Shown here piece by piece: positions 49,701-55,200 of a DNA stretch of 64,000 nt (within the stretch, counting starts at the first letter, position 1; each line of letters opens with the position of its first letter). Location of the stretch: positions 53,238,370 through 53,302,369 of the forward strand of contig CM049307.1 of the NCBI GenBank assembly GCA_026874595.1, given 5' to 3'. Below the pieces are notes generated by a model that saw only the letters and a list, made by a program, of their open reading frames with translations, did not search any database and was not told the DNA's origin. The translations under genes were made by a program, and so were the position numbers. The stretch comes from Sipunculus nudus. Its lineage: Eukaryota > Annelida > Sipuncula > Golfingiida > Sipunculidae.

Positions 49701-52700
49701 TGGCTAGAAAAATTACTTTTAATGAAGAAGTCTTCATTTGGTCACCAAACAAATGTAAGACTATCAGACTAATTGCTCGTCTCACAAAATATGACTCTGC
49801 TAACCATAAAAGGTATAATTAAAGTCTGAACATGTGAAAAATAAGCCCATAATAAGTCATCTTGTTATTCCTGCTATGAGGCTAGGTTTTTGACTAGATG
49901 TCCCTATATTCCATTTCTTTTTACCTATTCTGATGTACTAGTGTATATCAGAAGTTGTCTAATTTAGGAACTGATCCTATATATATATATGACGTTGTTT
50001 TTTTTATAGCTGAGAGGGAATCAGTTTATTTATAGCTACGAGTGAAGTGCCATTTCTTGTGTAAATCAATGGGGAACCATTTTTATTTGAACAATAAGGG
50101 TCTTAAACACTGCTATGTGGATATAGTTACTTATCTATAGTATATTCACCACCTCCAAAAAATAACTCTACTCCACATAAAACAGGCTGGTTGTTAATCT
50201 GTAAATCTTTTTATATATTAAAGCTATTTATCTAATGAGATTAAATGGTATGGTATGGCTGTGACTGATGCACAGTAGCTCACCATTGTACTAATTACTA
50301 TACATTTTATATTGTGGTCTGGGCGGCAGTACTGCCCACACTGCCAAAACACCAGTAGTGTTTTTTACCATGTTGATTTGAAGTTTTGAACAACTAATTC
50401 TAAAGTATGGTGGGGGCTGCCCTCCCAACAATCCTGCTTTGACAGAGAACTCAGGTTTCTCAGACCACTCTTCCTGTAATATATTGAACCCCAGGTGTGG
50501 GCAAAATCCAACGTAAGAATTTCTCAGGAAAATATAAATAATCAGTCTTTGCAAAGGAAATAACAACTTACGTTATAAAAGTTTTGACCAAGCCCACATG
50601 TAGGCCTAGACACAGTATCTGTCTCTATACAAAGACAGAGAGCTCTGCATGCATTCTAGTGGTGCCCTGAATGATATTATTAAATGTCCCTCCTGTGGCC
50701 TCATAACCAAACATTATCTAGCTAACAATCCCTTAAATGGGACATCTTACTTGTTTTCTTGCTCAAATAAGAAATTGAAACATATTATCGAGGTGCAAAG
50801 TCAGGAAGTGATGCTGGCAATTATTTCATGTTGGAAAATGTGAAATGAGTGTAGGGACATCTACCTACTCTAACATGAACTATCAGTGAATCTGATTCGG
50901 GAATGGAACCTACGATCTCTAGACCAGGAAACATTCCCTGCAGATGTCCTTATACTCATTTTACCTACTCTATTATGAACTATCAGTGAATCTTATTTTT
51001 TAGTCAAACCTACGATCTCTAGACCTGGAAATATTCCCTGCAGATGTCCCTACACTCATTTTACCTACTCTATTATGAACTATCAGTGAATCTTTTTTTT
51101 GAGTCAAACCTACGATCTCTAGACCAGGAAATATTCCATGCAGATGTCCTTATACTCATTTTACCTACTCTATTATGAACTATCAGTGAATCTTATTTTT
51201 GAGTCAAACCTACGATCTCTAGACCTGGAAATATTCCCTGCAGATGTCCCTACACTCATTTTACCTACTCTATTATGAACCATCAGTGAATCTCATTTGG
51301 GAATTGAACCTAAGATCTCTAGACCAAGAACCCTACACACAACCAACTGAGCCGTGAAGACAAGATACCAGTGGAGGCGACTTTACTTCATTTATAGCTC
51401 TGAGTGAAGCCCCATCTATCGTGTAAACTGGGAACCATTTTGTATTTGTAAAGCTGAATCTAGGATAAGGTGGGGCCCCCACACCCCTGCTTGGGTGGGG
51501 AACCCAGGATCCCCGTATCCCTGCTCCTCTAAAATAATAAACCCCAGGTATGAGCAAAATGAAATACAGGAAGATCTCAGAAAAATATGATGTATCAGCC
51601 TTTGTTAGGGAAACAATTTATGCAACACCTGTTTTGATTGAGTTGACATGAAGCCCAAATTCTTAACAACTGCAGACAGTTTTTTTATATTTTCATGTTC
51701 CAGAATGAAGTCCCAATTCTGAGCCCACTTAATTTGGTGCCAGGGGCAGATCCAGGATTTAGGAAATGGAGGGGTTCAACCCAGAAAAAATAATGAAAAA
51801 GCCCAAAAAAGGTCCCCAGATCCAGAAAAAGGGGGTCCAGGTTGAAATATTCGTCTGAAAGACTTAAAAAAAGCTTGTGGCTGCTGAAGAAGGGGGGATC
51901 AAGACCCCCTGGACCCTCCCCCTGGAATCGGCTTCTGGGTGGGACTTTACAATCAGTAAATGACGATCAGGACTCCTCTATCCACAAGGGATACATGTTA
52001 AGTCTTCTAAAAAATCTAATGAAAGATGAAATTTACTCCTTTGTACGTTATTTGTATCCTGTAGACCTTTCACTTACATCTTAGCCCGTAATAATGTATA
52101 ATTATCCTTTCTTCACGCGGTTCAACATGCTTGTATCCGTCATGATTCCTCCCTCTGCTTGTTTACACCACTTGGCTTATGTGGTGTTGGGCCCTCAAGG
52201 CCTCCAGGCATTTATATATACACCAATCACGGCTATCCTGAGTGTATTTGGTGTATTTCAAGGGTTAGGGTTTACAAATAAACAAGTGACTCCACCTTGT
52301 TTGCGCGAAGCGCGAGACTGAGTACGCTATAGTGGCAGGCACTTAACAAACGGCTGAGGGTTAATTTTTTAAAACTTTCTGTGACATCCTAAACAAAAAT
52401 TAACCCTCATTTTAACAACTATGACCAATTCTCAATAGTAGATTTAAATATCCCCACTCGACCCCTGAATTCCAACTTGTCTTGCATTGCGCATTGGCAG
52501 CGCATAAGACTTGTTATCACACAGTTGCTGATTCAAGGACAGGTCTCATTACAGGTAGGCCACCAGACGGAGACACAGCAGAAATACGAACAACAGACGA
52601 AAACCACATACCCAAACCCCCGATGTAGACACCAAGAATTTTTTCCTTGACTAAGACCATTTCCCCGTAGGTACTGATTCTACAGTCACTCCCTCAATTG

Positions 52701-52989
52701 ATCTAACATTAACAAAAAAATTGCATGTATACATATTAGCAATGAAAAAAATGTGTGTGTATGTCAGTTGTCACTGTTTGTCGGGGGGGGGGGGGAGGGT
52801 GGATGCGACAGCACTGGATGAATTAGTCATACCTTATTGAGCTTTTCGTCAATCTCCTTTTTCTTATATGCCATTGTCGGGGGGGGGGGGGGGGGGGGGG
52901 GAGGGTGGATGCGACAGCACTGGATGAATTAGTCATACCTTATTGAGCTTTTCGTCAATCTCCTTTTTCTTATATGCCAACTCCTCCAT
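22494..52989 (-). CDS. EXOC7: EXOC7 (Exo70), exocyst complex subunit; complete gene, 22 exon positions
   Basis: Exo70 is the exocyst subunit that, with Sec3, docks secretory vesicles at the plasma membrane by binding phosphoinositides through basic C-terminal residues; it also meets Rho-family GTPases and Arp2/3 in animals. I assembled the coding region from GT-AG exons: 52939-52989, 48421-48586, 47352-47436, 46531-46636, 45828-45945, 44795-44957, 44040-44109, 43573-43634, 41903-41961, 37773-37876, 37098-37202, 35914-36021, 32713-32772, 31841-31879, 31318-31380, 30771-30837, 30253-30321, 29640-29760, one of 28578-28673 or 27364-27459, 25250-25331, 24691-24732 and 22494-22730. With either variant exon this totals 2073 nt, 690 residues plus stop, close to the 650-735 of mammals. 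An N-terminal coiled coil (about 1-75), a polar linker (about 235-300) and a C-terminal helical rod are in the family order. All phases match and no internal stops were met. Confidence 0.95.
22919..23096. mobile_element. MITE-like insertion flanked by 19-bp direct repeats
   Basis: AATTTTGGTACAGATCCAG occurs at 22900-22918 and again at 23097-23115, bracketing 178 bp that end in ATCCTGGATCTGCCCCTG. Similar CAGGGGCAGATCCAGGATTT ends occur at about 51742. Contains a poly-C tract. Lies in the EXOC7 intron before the last exon. Confidence 0.5.
23909..24087. mobile_element. Short MITE with ACAGTGGAACCCC ends, copy 1
   Basis: Begins ACAGTGGAACCCC and ends GGGGTCCCACTGT, an imperfect terminal inverted repeat; the interior repeats GTGGTC words. 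Relatives are at 47166-47329 and 49047-49225. Confidence 0.65.
24263..24302. repeat. Perfect 20-bp tandem duplication
   Basis: TAATTTGGGAGACCTCTCCC twice in a row. Confidence 0.9.
24691..24732 (-). CDS. EXOC7: EXOC7 exon 21 (residues 599-612)
   Basis: A 42-nt exon, acceptor GTTTTCAG, donor ACA|GTAAGT, coding LKDKERQIIKDKFT (family LRDKERQIIKERFK). Confidence 0.95.
25250..25331 (-). CDS. EXOC7: EXOC7 exon 20 (residues 571-598)
   Basis: Acceptor CACTGCAG, donor AAA|GTGAGT. Codes SWSRVLNYVLEAQKP and further residues, matching ..RSWLKVTDYI... Confidence 0.92.
25332..27363 (-). other. EXOC7: EXOC7 intron between exons 19b and 20
   Basis: AT-rich unique sequence apart from the hairpin MITE at 26300-26472. 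I searched for a third copy of the alternative exon and found none. Confidence 0.5.
26300..26472. mobile_element. Hairpin MITE with a CRE in the loop
   Basis: Arms 26300-26367 and 26405-26472 are inverted repeats sharing CCAATAAGCCTTATTTTACA and CCTCTCATCCAGATTT with few mismatches. The loop holds TGACGTCA at 26398-26405. Confidence 0.75.
27364..27459 (-). CDS. EXOC7: EXOC7 alternative exon 19b (residues 539-571)
   Basis: A 96-nt exon, acceptor CTTGTAG, donor AG|GTTACA, phase 2 in and 2 out. Codes LVHLLNPEVERYYHEKV then RDNRSLYRD. It is homologous to 19a: 13 of 31 full codons encode the same residue, including NPEV, YY and the C-terminal Y. The ERYYHEKV part looks slightly closer than 19a to the ERSYREHI of vertebrate Exo70. 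Donor GTTACA is weaker than most in this gene. Confidence 0.85.
27535..27905. repeat. Cluster of TTCCTGGAA-type palindromes
   Basis: Irregularly spaced words of the form TTCCNGGAA or TTCTNGAA. Perfect TTCCTGGAA occurs at 27764-27772, 27786-27794, 27828-27836 and 27869-27877, TTCTAGAA at 27806-27813, plus many one-off variants. It lies wholly within the intron separating exons 19a and 19b, starting about 75 nt from 19b. Confidence 0.7.
28578..28673 (-). CDS. EXOC7: EXOC7 alternative exon 19a (residues 539-571)
   Basis: A 96-nt exon, acceptor GTGACAG, donor AG|GTACGA, phase 2 in and 2 out. Codes LVHRWNPEVNSYYNDQVLE then QKRIYSQ. It fills the slot between the NNYNYI block and the SW block. A second exon of identical length and phase (19b) follows 1118 nt downstream, so the two are candidates for mutually exclusive use. 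Confidence 0.88.
29640..29760 (-). CDS. EXOC7: EXOC7 exon 18 (residues 499-539)
   Basis: Acceptor CTTTTTAG, donor AG|GTGAGA. Contains KVLSALGLNLSNKAETY and FMLNNYNYIVKTLK, the conserved ..IFLHNNYNYILKSL.. block. Confidence 0.95.
30253..30321 (-). CDS. EXOC7: EXOC7 exon 17 (residues 476-499)
   Basis: Acceptor ATTTTTCAG, donor A|GTGAGT. Contains KSESKARLKLAEYI. Confidence 0.9.
30771..30837 (-). CDS. EXOC7: EXOC7 exon 16 (residues 454-476)
   Basis: Acceptor CTTTGCAG, donor G|GTTAGT. Codes TLLFLEQLQEFAETAGAML, the conserved ..ILFLQQLLDFQETAGAML.. helix. Confidence 0.95.
31318..31380 (-). CDS. EXOC7: EXOC7 exon 15 (residues 433-453)
   Basis: Acceptor GTTTGCAG, donor AAT|GTAAGT. NDPDKSSNMPRDGTVHELTS is near identical to vertebrates in its second half. 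Confidence 0.95.
31841..31879 (-). CDS. EXOC7: EXOC7 exon 14 (residues 420-432)
   Basis: A 39-nt exon, acceptor TTTTGCAG, donor AGA|GTAAGT, coding GAKALQEYIDGIR (family GAKALEDFADNIK). Too short for an ORF scan. Confidence 0.92.
31995..32115. repeat. Hexamer repeat (AAGTCC)n-like
   Basis: Imperfect run of AAGTCC/GAGTCT/CAAGTC hexamers; a weaker echo is at 32368-32445. The minus-strand Leu/Asp/Ser ORF is an artefact of the period of six. Confidence 0.7.
32713..32772 (-). CDS. EXOC7: EXOC7 exon 13 (residues 400-419)
   Basis: Acceptor CATTCCCAG, donor ACT|GTAGGT. Contains RQRLPSLISAYDIT. Confidence 0.88.
33245..33515 (-). mobile_element. tRNA-derived SINE, copy in minus orientation
   Basis: Reverse-complement matches the SINE at 61146-61495: ATCTCAGCCGAGGCAGTGAG, a TGAGCACTCTGCAGGTTAATG-type block and a CCCTTGGTATTATGACC segment. 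The head near 33515 has degenerate A- and B-box words. Confidence 0.7.
34745..34830 (-). mobile_element. SINE head fragment
   Basis: Reverse complement reads GGCTTCTGTGGCTCGGCAGT then AGAGCACAGGACTT, the tRNA-like head of the family at 61146. Confidence 0.65.
35914..36021 (-). CDS. EXOC7: EXOC7 exon 12 (residues 364-399)
   Basis: Acceptor TGTTCAG, donor GAG|GTATAG. Contains VGRNDFSAVICIFPVGKHL, the family's RHDFSTVLTVFPILRHL block. Confidence 0.93.
36542..37030. mobile_element. MITE flanked by TTAA, copy 2 (about 490 bp)
   Basis: Starts AGGGTCCC after TTAA (36538-36541) and ends GTCCCT before TTAA (37031-37034); colinear with 8419-8893. Sits in EXOC7 intron 11, ending 67 bp from exon 11. 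Confidence 0.7.
37098..37202 (-). CDS. EXOC7: EXOC7 exon 11 (residues 329-363)
   Basis: Acceptor GTTACTCAG, donor GAG|GTCAGT. SEQQLMKDIIPEHRKRM and LDTVIKEGE match the family closely. A TTAA-flanked MITE lies 67 bp beyond its donor. Confidence 0.94.
37773..37876 (-). CDS. EXOC7: EXOC7 exon 10 (residues 294-328)
   Basis: Acceptor ATTTACAG, donor CAG|GTCTGT. Contains ERDIEVYATSVSALLKLMQ; starts the conserved Exo70 C-terminal domain. Confidence 0.9.
38690..40860. repeat. Tandem satellite, unit 281 bp, about seven units, rich in AGGTCA half-sites
   Basis: Identical landmarks recur at exactly 281 bp (39336, 39617, 39898) and at 280-290 bp elsewhere. Units include GACCCCAAAATCAATTTGGG, GGAATTATCATCCAGAAACT and TGTTTGGCTGAAAATGCATC. 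Each contains a TGACCTTTGACCT block; perfect copies start at 39031, 39305, 39586, 39867, 40156, 40445, 40590 and 40734. The central units are nearly identical while the edges diverge, as expected for unequal exchange. Lies inside EXOC7 intron 9. The repeated 67-residue ORFs are repeat-borne. Confidence 0.9.
40861..41412. repeat. Dispersed repeat family C, tail with TATCCCC/GGGGATA hairpin
   Basis: Continuous with the satellite. Contains ATTCAAGGTCAAGGCCACT, CCATTAGTTTTTGACTTATA, a GGTGGCGCCACC block (41071-41082) and a CGG-rich tract near 41345, and ends in a TATCCCC-GACTTTGTC-GGGGATA hairpin. Colinear with 47590-48336. Confidence 0.7.
41903..41961 (-). CDS. EXOC7: EXOC7 exon 9 (residues 274-294)
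   Basis: Acceptor TTTAACAG, donor G|GTAAGA. Contains ASIQLLKQQMVMQEL, matching the ..KAQNLLKQYSQ.. helix. Phase 2 in, phase 1 out. Confidence 0.82.
43573..43634 (-). CDS. EXOC7: EXOC7 exon 8 (residues 254-274, linker)
   Basis: Acceptor ATTTGCAG, donor TT|GTAAGT. Contains RDTPTKKGHKG, similar to the KDTPTKK motif of mammalian EXOC7. Confidence 0.88.
44040..44109 (-). CDS. EXOC7: EXOC7 exon 7 (residues 230-253, linker start)
   Basis: Acceptor TTTCCAG, donor ACT|GTGAGT. LKDHMR followed by a serine-rich stretch GSQDSANVSFSHSP; the same place in vertebrates is a Ser-rich, alternatively spliced linker. Confidence 0.88.
44210..44660. repeat. Dispersed repeat family B, copy 2, three units of about 145 bp
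   Basis: GACCTTTGACCTAATTAAAT (44221), a GACCTCTGACCGCATTAAT variant (about 44360) and GACATCAGACCTCATTAAAT (about 44506) mark three diverged units. Lies in EXOC7 intron 6. Confidence 0.65.
44795..44957 (-). CDS. EXOC7: EXOC7 exon 6 (residues 176-230)
   Basis: Acceptor CAACACAG, donor GG|GTAGGT. Contains ISHWLQNCGMESDYMDLY and YASIRSTAIAKSLQG, matching the ..ISRWLVEYGRNQDFMNVYYQIRSS.. region of the family. Confidence 0.93.
45828..45945 (-). CDS. EXOC7: EXOC7 exon 5 (residues 137-176)
   Basis: Acceptor CATTTCAG, donor G|GTAAGG. Contains LEREFRNLLARHSKPVQPV, conserved in Exo70. Confidence 0.93.
46531..46636 (-). CDS. EXOC7: EXOC7 exon 4 (residues 101-136)
   Basis: Acceptor CCTTTCAG, donor GTG|GTCAGT. 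Contains LESYLESMAKLQKAQEYF, the family's EEYLGSMAKIQKAVEYF block. Confidence 0.93.
47166..47329. mobile_element. Short MITE with AGTGGAACCCC-type ends, copy 2
   Basis: TATAGTGAAACCCC at the left and GGGGTTCCACTGTA at the right; interior matches 23909-24087 (GTGAAATTCTAAGTT). Confidence 0.6.
47352..47436 (-). CDS. EXOC7: EXOC7 exon 3 (residues 73-101)
   Basis: Acceptor CCCAG, donor GG|GTGAGT. Codes for ERTLNLLEHVLGFYHVAEE and PTIREG, matching the family's ..LDHVISYYHVA..IREG block. Confidence 0.93.
47590..48336. repeat. Dispersed repeat family C, copy 2
   Basis: Colinear with 40861-41412 and partly duplicated internally (CTCACAGTACTGTCAAGTGG at about 47623 and 47948). Ends with TATCCCCGGACTTTGTC then TGGGGATA, about 85 bp from EXOC7 exon 2. 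Confidence 0.7.
48421..48586 (-). CDS. EXOC7: EXOC7 exon 2 (residues 18-73)
   Basis: Acceptor TTCTTCACAG, donor A|GTATCC. Codes for the coiled-coil segment including MTQNMMGILNTFDTRLKRLE, the best conserved N-terminal block of animal Exo70. The ORF reading through the donor is intronic. Confidence 0.92.
49047..49225. mobile_element. Short MITE with ACAGTG-type ends, copy 3 (diverged)
   Basis: TACAGTGAAACCTG at the left and a degenerate CAGGCTCTGCTGTA at the right, with GGTGGTCTTA words inside as in the other two copies. Confidence 0.5.
50861..51350 (-). repeat. 100-bp tandem array derived from a tRNA-type SINE
   Basis: ACCTACTCTATTATGAAC (first copy variant) recurs at 50861, 50961, 51061, 51161 and 51261, exactly 100 bp apart. 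On the minus strand the right end carries a tRNA-like head, with A-box-like CGGCTCAGTTGG and B-box-like GGTTCAATTCCC near 51300-51345, and each unit keeps part of the region after the B box. Confidence 0.8.
52778..52979. repeat. EXOC7: Tandem duplication including part of EXOC7 exon 1, bounded by poly-G
   Basis: Copy 1 (52778-52873, 96 bp) and copy 2 (52874-52979, 106 bp) are identical except for the G run (13 versus 23 G). Copy 2 is contiguous with the true exon 1; copy 1 repeats its last 41 coding bases and the splice donor but lacks the ATG and the first coding bases. Confidence 0.9.
52939..52989 (-). CDS. EXOC7: EXOC7 exon 1 (residues 1-17)
   Basis: ATG at 52989 starts MEELAYKKKEIDEKLNK and ends AAG|GTATGA, phase 0. 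The charged helix matches the start of the Exo70 coiled coil. Most of this exon is duplicated just downstream in the gene (52778-52873), without the ATG. Confidence 0.88.
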
Positions 52990-53180
52990 TGTGACTCGTG
53001 CTTTAAAACCTGTGTACAACGGATAAAGATCAGCCACTAATCTTATCAAAACACATAGTTCTGCTTTCTGAGCTCCCAGTGTTGACAGCTGCAGACGCCC
53101 TTTTATTTTTACCGGAAGTGGTACCGACTAAAACTCTGAAATCGAGTGTCGGATGTCAAGTTAGCCGGACATCGATCTCG
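52990..53180 (-). promoter_or_regulatory. EXOC7: Probable EXOC7 5'UTR and core promoter
   Basis: A GC-richer patch directly upstream of the EXOC7 ATG. It contains ACCGGAAGTG at 53111-53120, a strong ETS/GABP-type motif typical of TATA-less housekeeping promoters. No TATA box at a fitting place. The transcription start cannot be fixed from sequence alone. Confidence 0.4.
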
Positions 53181-53319
53181 GATGCCTTGCAATATTCCAG
53201 CAATCAGAGGAATAAAAAAAAAATATACATGAGTATACTCAGTGTACATTCACGTATGAGTGTCTATAAGCATGCACAAATTTAATCTGCGAGCTACTCA
53301 TCACAATTCTATGTATATA

Positions 53320-53520
53320 TTAAATATTATATTATATTATATTATTATATTATTATATTATTATATTATTATATTATTATATTATTATATTATTATATTA
53401 TTATATTATTATATTGGTTTATATTATTGGATTTATAATATCGGATTTTATATTATTGAATATTATATTATTGAATTAAATATTATTGGATTTTATATTA
53501 TTAAATATCATTGGATATTC
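53320..53520. repeat. (ATT/TATTA)n low-complexity array
   Basis: About 200 bp of ATTATAT units that decay into GGATTTTATATTATT words to the right. The Tyr/Ile ORF here is an artefact. Confidence 0.9.
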
Positions 53521-54960
53521 TTTCTAATACATATTTATGAAATACTTTGGCCTGTGGCAAATATATTTTTAAATCATAGATAATTATACATTTTTGTTAT
53601 TCTGTTTTGTTCTAGACACCCAGAAATGTTTATACATTTCAGATAAAACTTTCATTAGAACTGTTTCTTTGAATTACAGGCTACATTTAGCGTACAGTGC
53701 GATTAAAGTGTATAAAATATGCCTTTTTGCCCTTATACTGGGATCGTAATACTCTCATATTTTCCCCTTTCCAACGGAGAGGCATTTACAGGTATGCTTT
53801 TCCGCAAAATATGCAAAATATCATCATATCAAACTTTCAGTCACACTTCTCTCAGTGTAAACGTGATTCTTTACCATCTAACTTCCATCCTATACATGCA
53901 CACCTGCATGTAAAAAGAACGGAATGTATTCAATAGCATCACTGTTATATTCACCAGAAACACGATAGTGGTGTGAAAAAAGGAAAATACAGGAGATGTA
54001 GGCCTATACATGCGGAAAATATAAGAAATTAAAGACCATTTTAATATGAGAATATTGGAAATATAGGGAGTCGGTTGAATACCACCTGTAAAATAGGCCT
54101 ATTTCGTTTTTGTGTCATTTGTGTTGATACTTAGCAGCTGCTAATGTGGAAAACATCTAGGTGTAAACCTTTCCTTCGGATTTGTATAAAATAAAAATTT
54201 GCCTTTCCTTGCTGGCTTGCTCATGTTTGCGGAAAGGTGTTATTACGACCCCTGCATACATATCCTTATGATGCATAACAAAGATGTGTTTTACTGAAAA
54301 GTTCCAGTAATAATATTTGACTTATTTATTGAAATATAGTTACCGAGAAAATGGACGAATCTTTGTAGTGTACATTAAGTACCGTCAATAATACCAATTT
54401 ACGGTACCTCTATTTCGTGCAGTATCAAATAATGGAAAATGTGGAAATTTTACAATTTCCATATTTTTCTAAGTAGCCTTAAAGCAAAGACTATGTTAAT
54501 TAAATGTAACCCGATAATGACAATTTTCTCATATGGGTTATCAAAAATATATAAAACAAAAAATAATTAACGATCAACCTTTTTTTTTGTTACAGCTAGG
54601 TCAAAGAATTTTTTTTAAGATGTCGTAATTTTACATTTATTGTATATATATAGAAAAGAATAACCTTTATGTAAATTAAATTTAATATTGTGCTGAAACA
54701 TACAAGTATGCTCTGATTCCTCTATTTGCTTGTTTATTTAAGTAATTAAGGCATTCAAAATTGACGTTCGGGTTGGCACCAGACTTTCGACATTCAAATT
54801 TTAGTCCTACCCCATAGACGTTTACCGTAAATGGGGTTCATTGACGTTAGGGTTTGTTTATATAAGCGGTAACTATTTTTGGGACATAAATATATTTTAC
54901 GATGGTCATTACATGCATTATTTACTCTTATTCTGTAGTCGAAAATATTAAAAAGATATT
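53521..54960. other. Intergenic sequence between EXOC7 and WBP11, no gene seen
   Basis: AT-rich, apparently unique. No splice-flanked conserved segment on either strand. Confidence 0.45.
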
Positions 54961-54984
54961 GGTAAAATTATTCTATTTTACGAC

Positions 54985-55136
54985 AGCACGTCAGCCCCTA
55001 GACGGTCACGTGACTTTGAATAGCTAGGTGGGCGAAAATAAGGAGACGTGGACCAAGAAGAAAAGTGATCATAAAGAGACGAGAGCATTAACATATATAT
55101 CTTTGTGGCCGTCGTCTTGTCAGGAAAACCTTCAAG
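54985..55136 (+). promoter_or_regulatory. WBP11: Probable WBP11 core promoter and 5'UTR
   Basis: GC-rich patch in front of the WBP11 ATG with the palindromic E-box GTCACGTGAC at 55005-55014. No obvious TATA box at the expected distance. The ATG lies in AAGATGG, a good initiation context. Confidence 0.45.
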
Positions 55137-55200
55137 ATGGGGCGACGGTCGATCAACACCACCAAGAGTGGGAAATATATGAACCCCACGGATCAAGCCA
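55137..55200 (+). CDS. WBP11: WBP11 exon 1 (residues 1-21)
   Basis: MGRRSINTTKSGKYMNPTDQ and A, donor A|GTGCGT, phase 1. Nearly identical to the family start. Confidence 0.96.

Larger units (their letters stand above)
48587..52938 (-). other. EXOC7: EXOC7 intron 1, repeat-rich
   Basis: Holds a MITE (49047-49225), a duplicated segment (about 50010-50590 and 51370-51640 share GAACCCCAGGTGTGGGCAAA-type text), the 100-bp array (50861-51350), a gatccagg-type repeat near 51740-51960 and the exon-1 duplication (52778-52979). Confidence 0.55.

Noticed and set aside
50861-51350. Regular 100-bp direct repeats considered as a CRISPR array
   Set aside because: No short repeat with unique spacers; the whole unit repeats, and this is an animal genome.
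52240-52290. GGGTTAGGGTTT telomere-like word
   Set aside because: Single short occurrence, not an array.
53260-53583. Plus-strand ORF rich in Tyr, Ile and Leu
   Set aside because: Produced by the ATTATAT array; no domain, no splice context.
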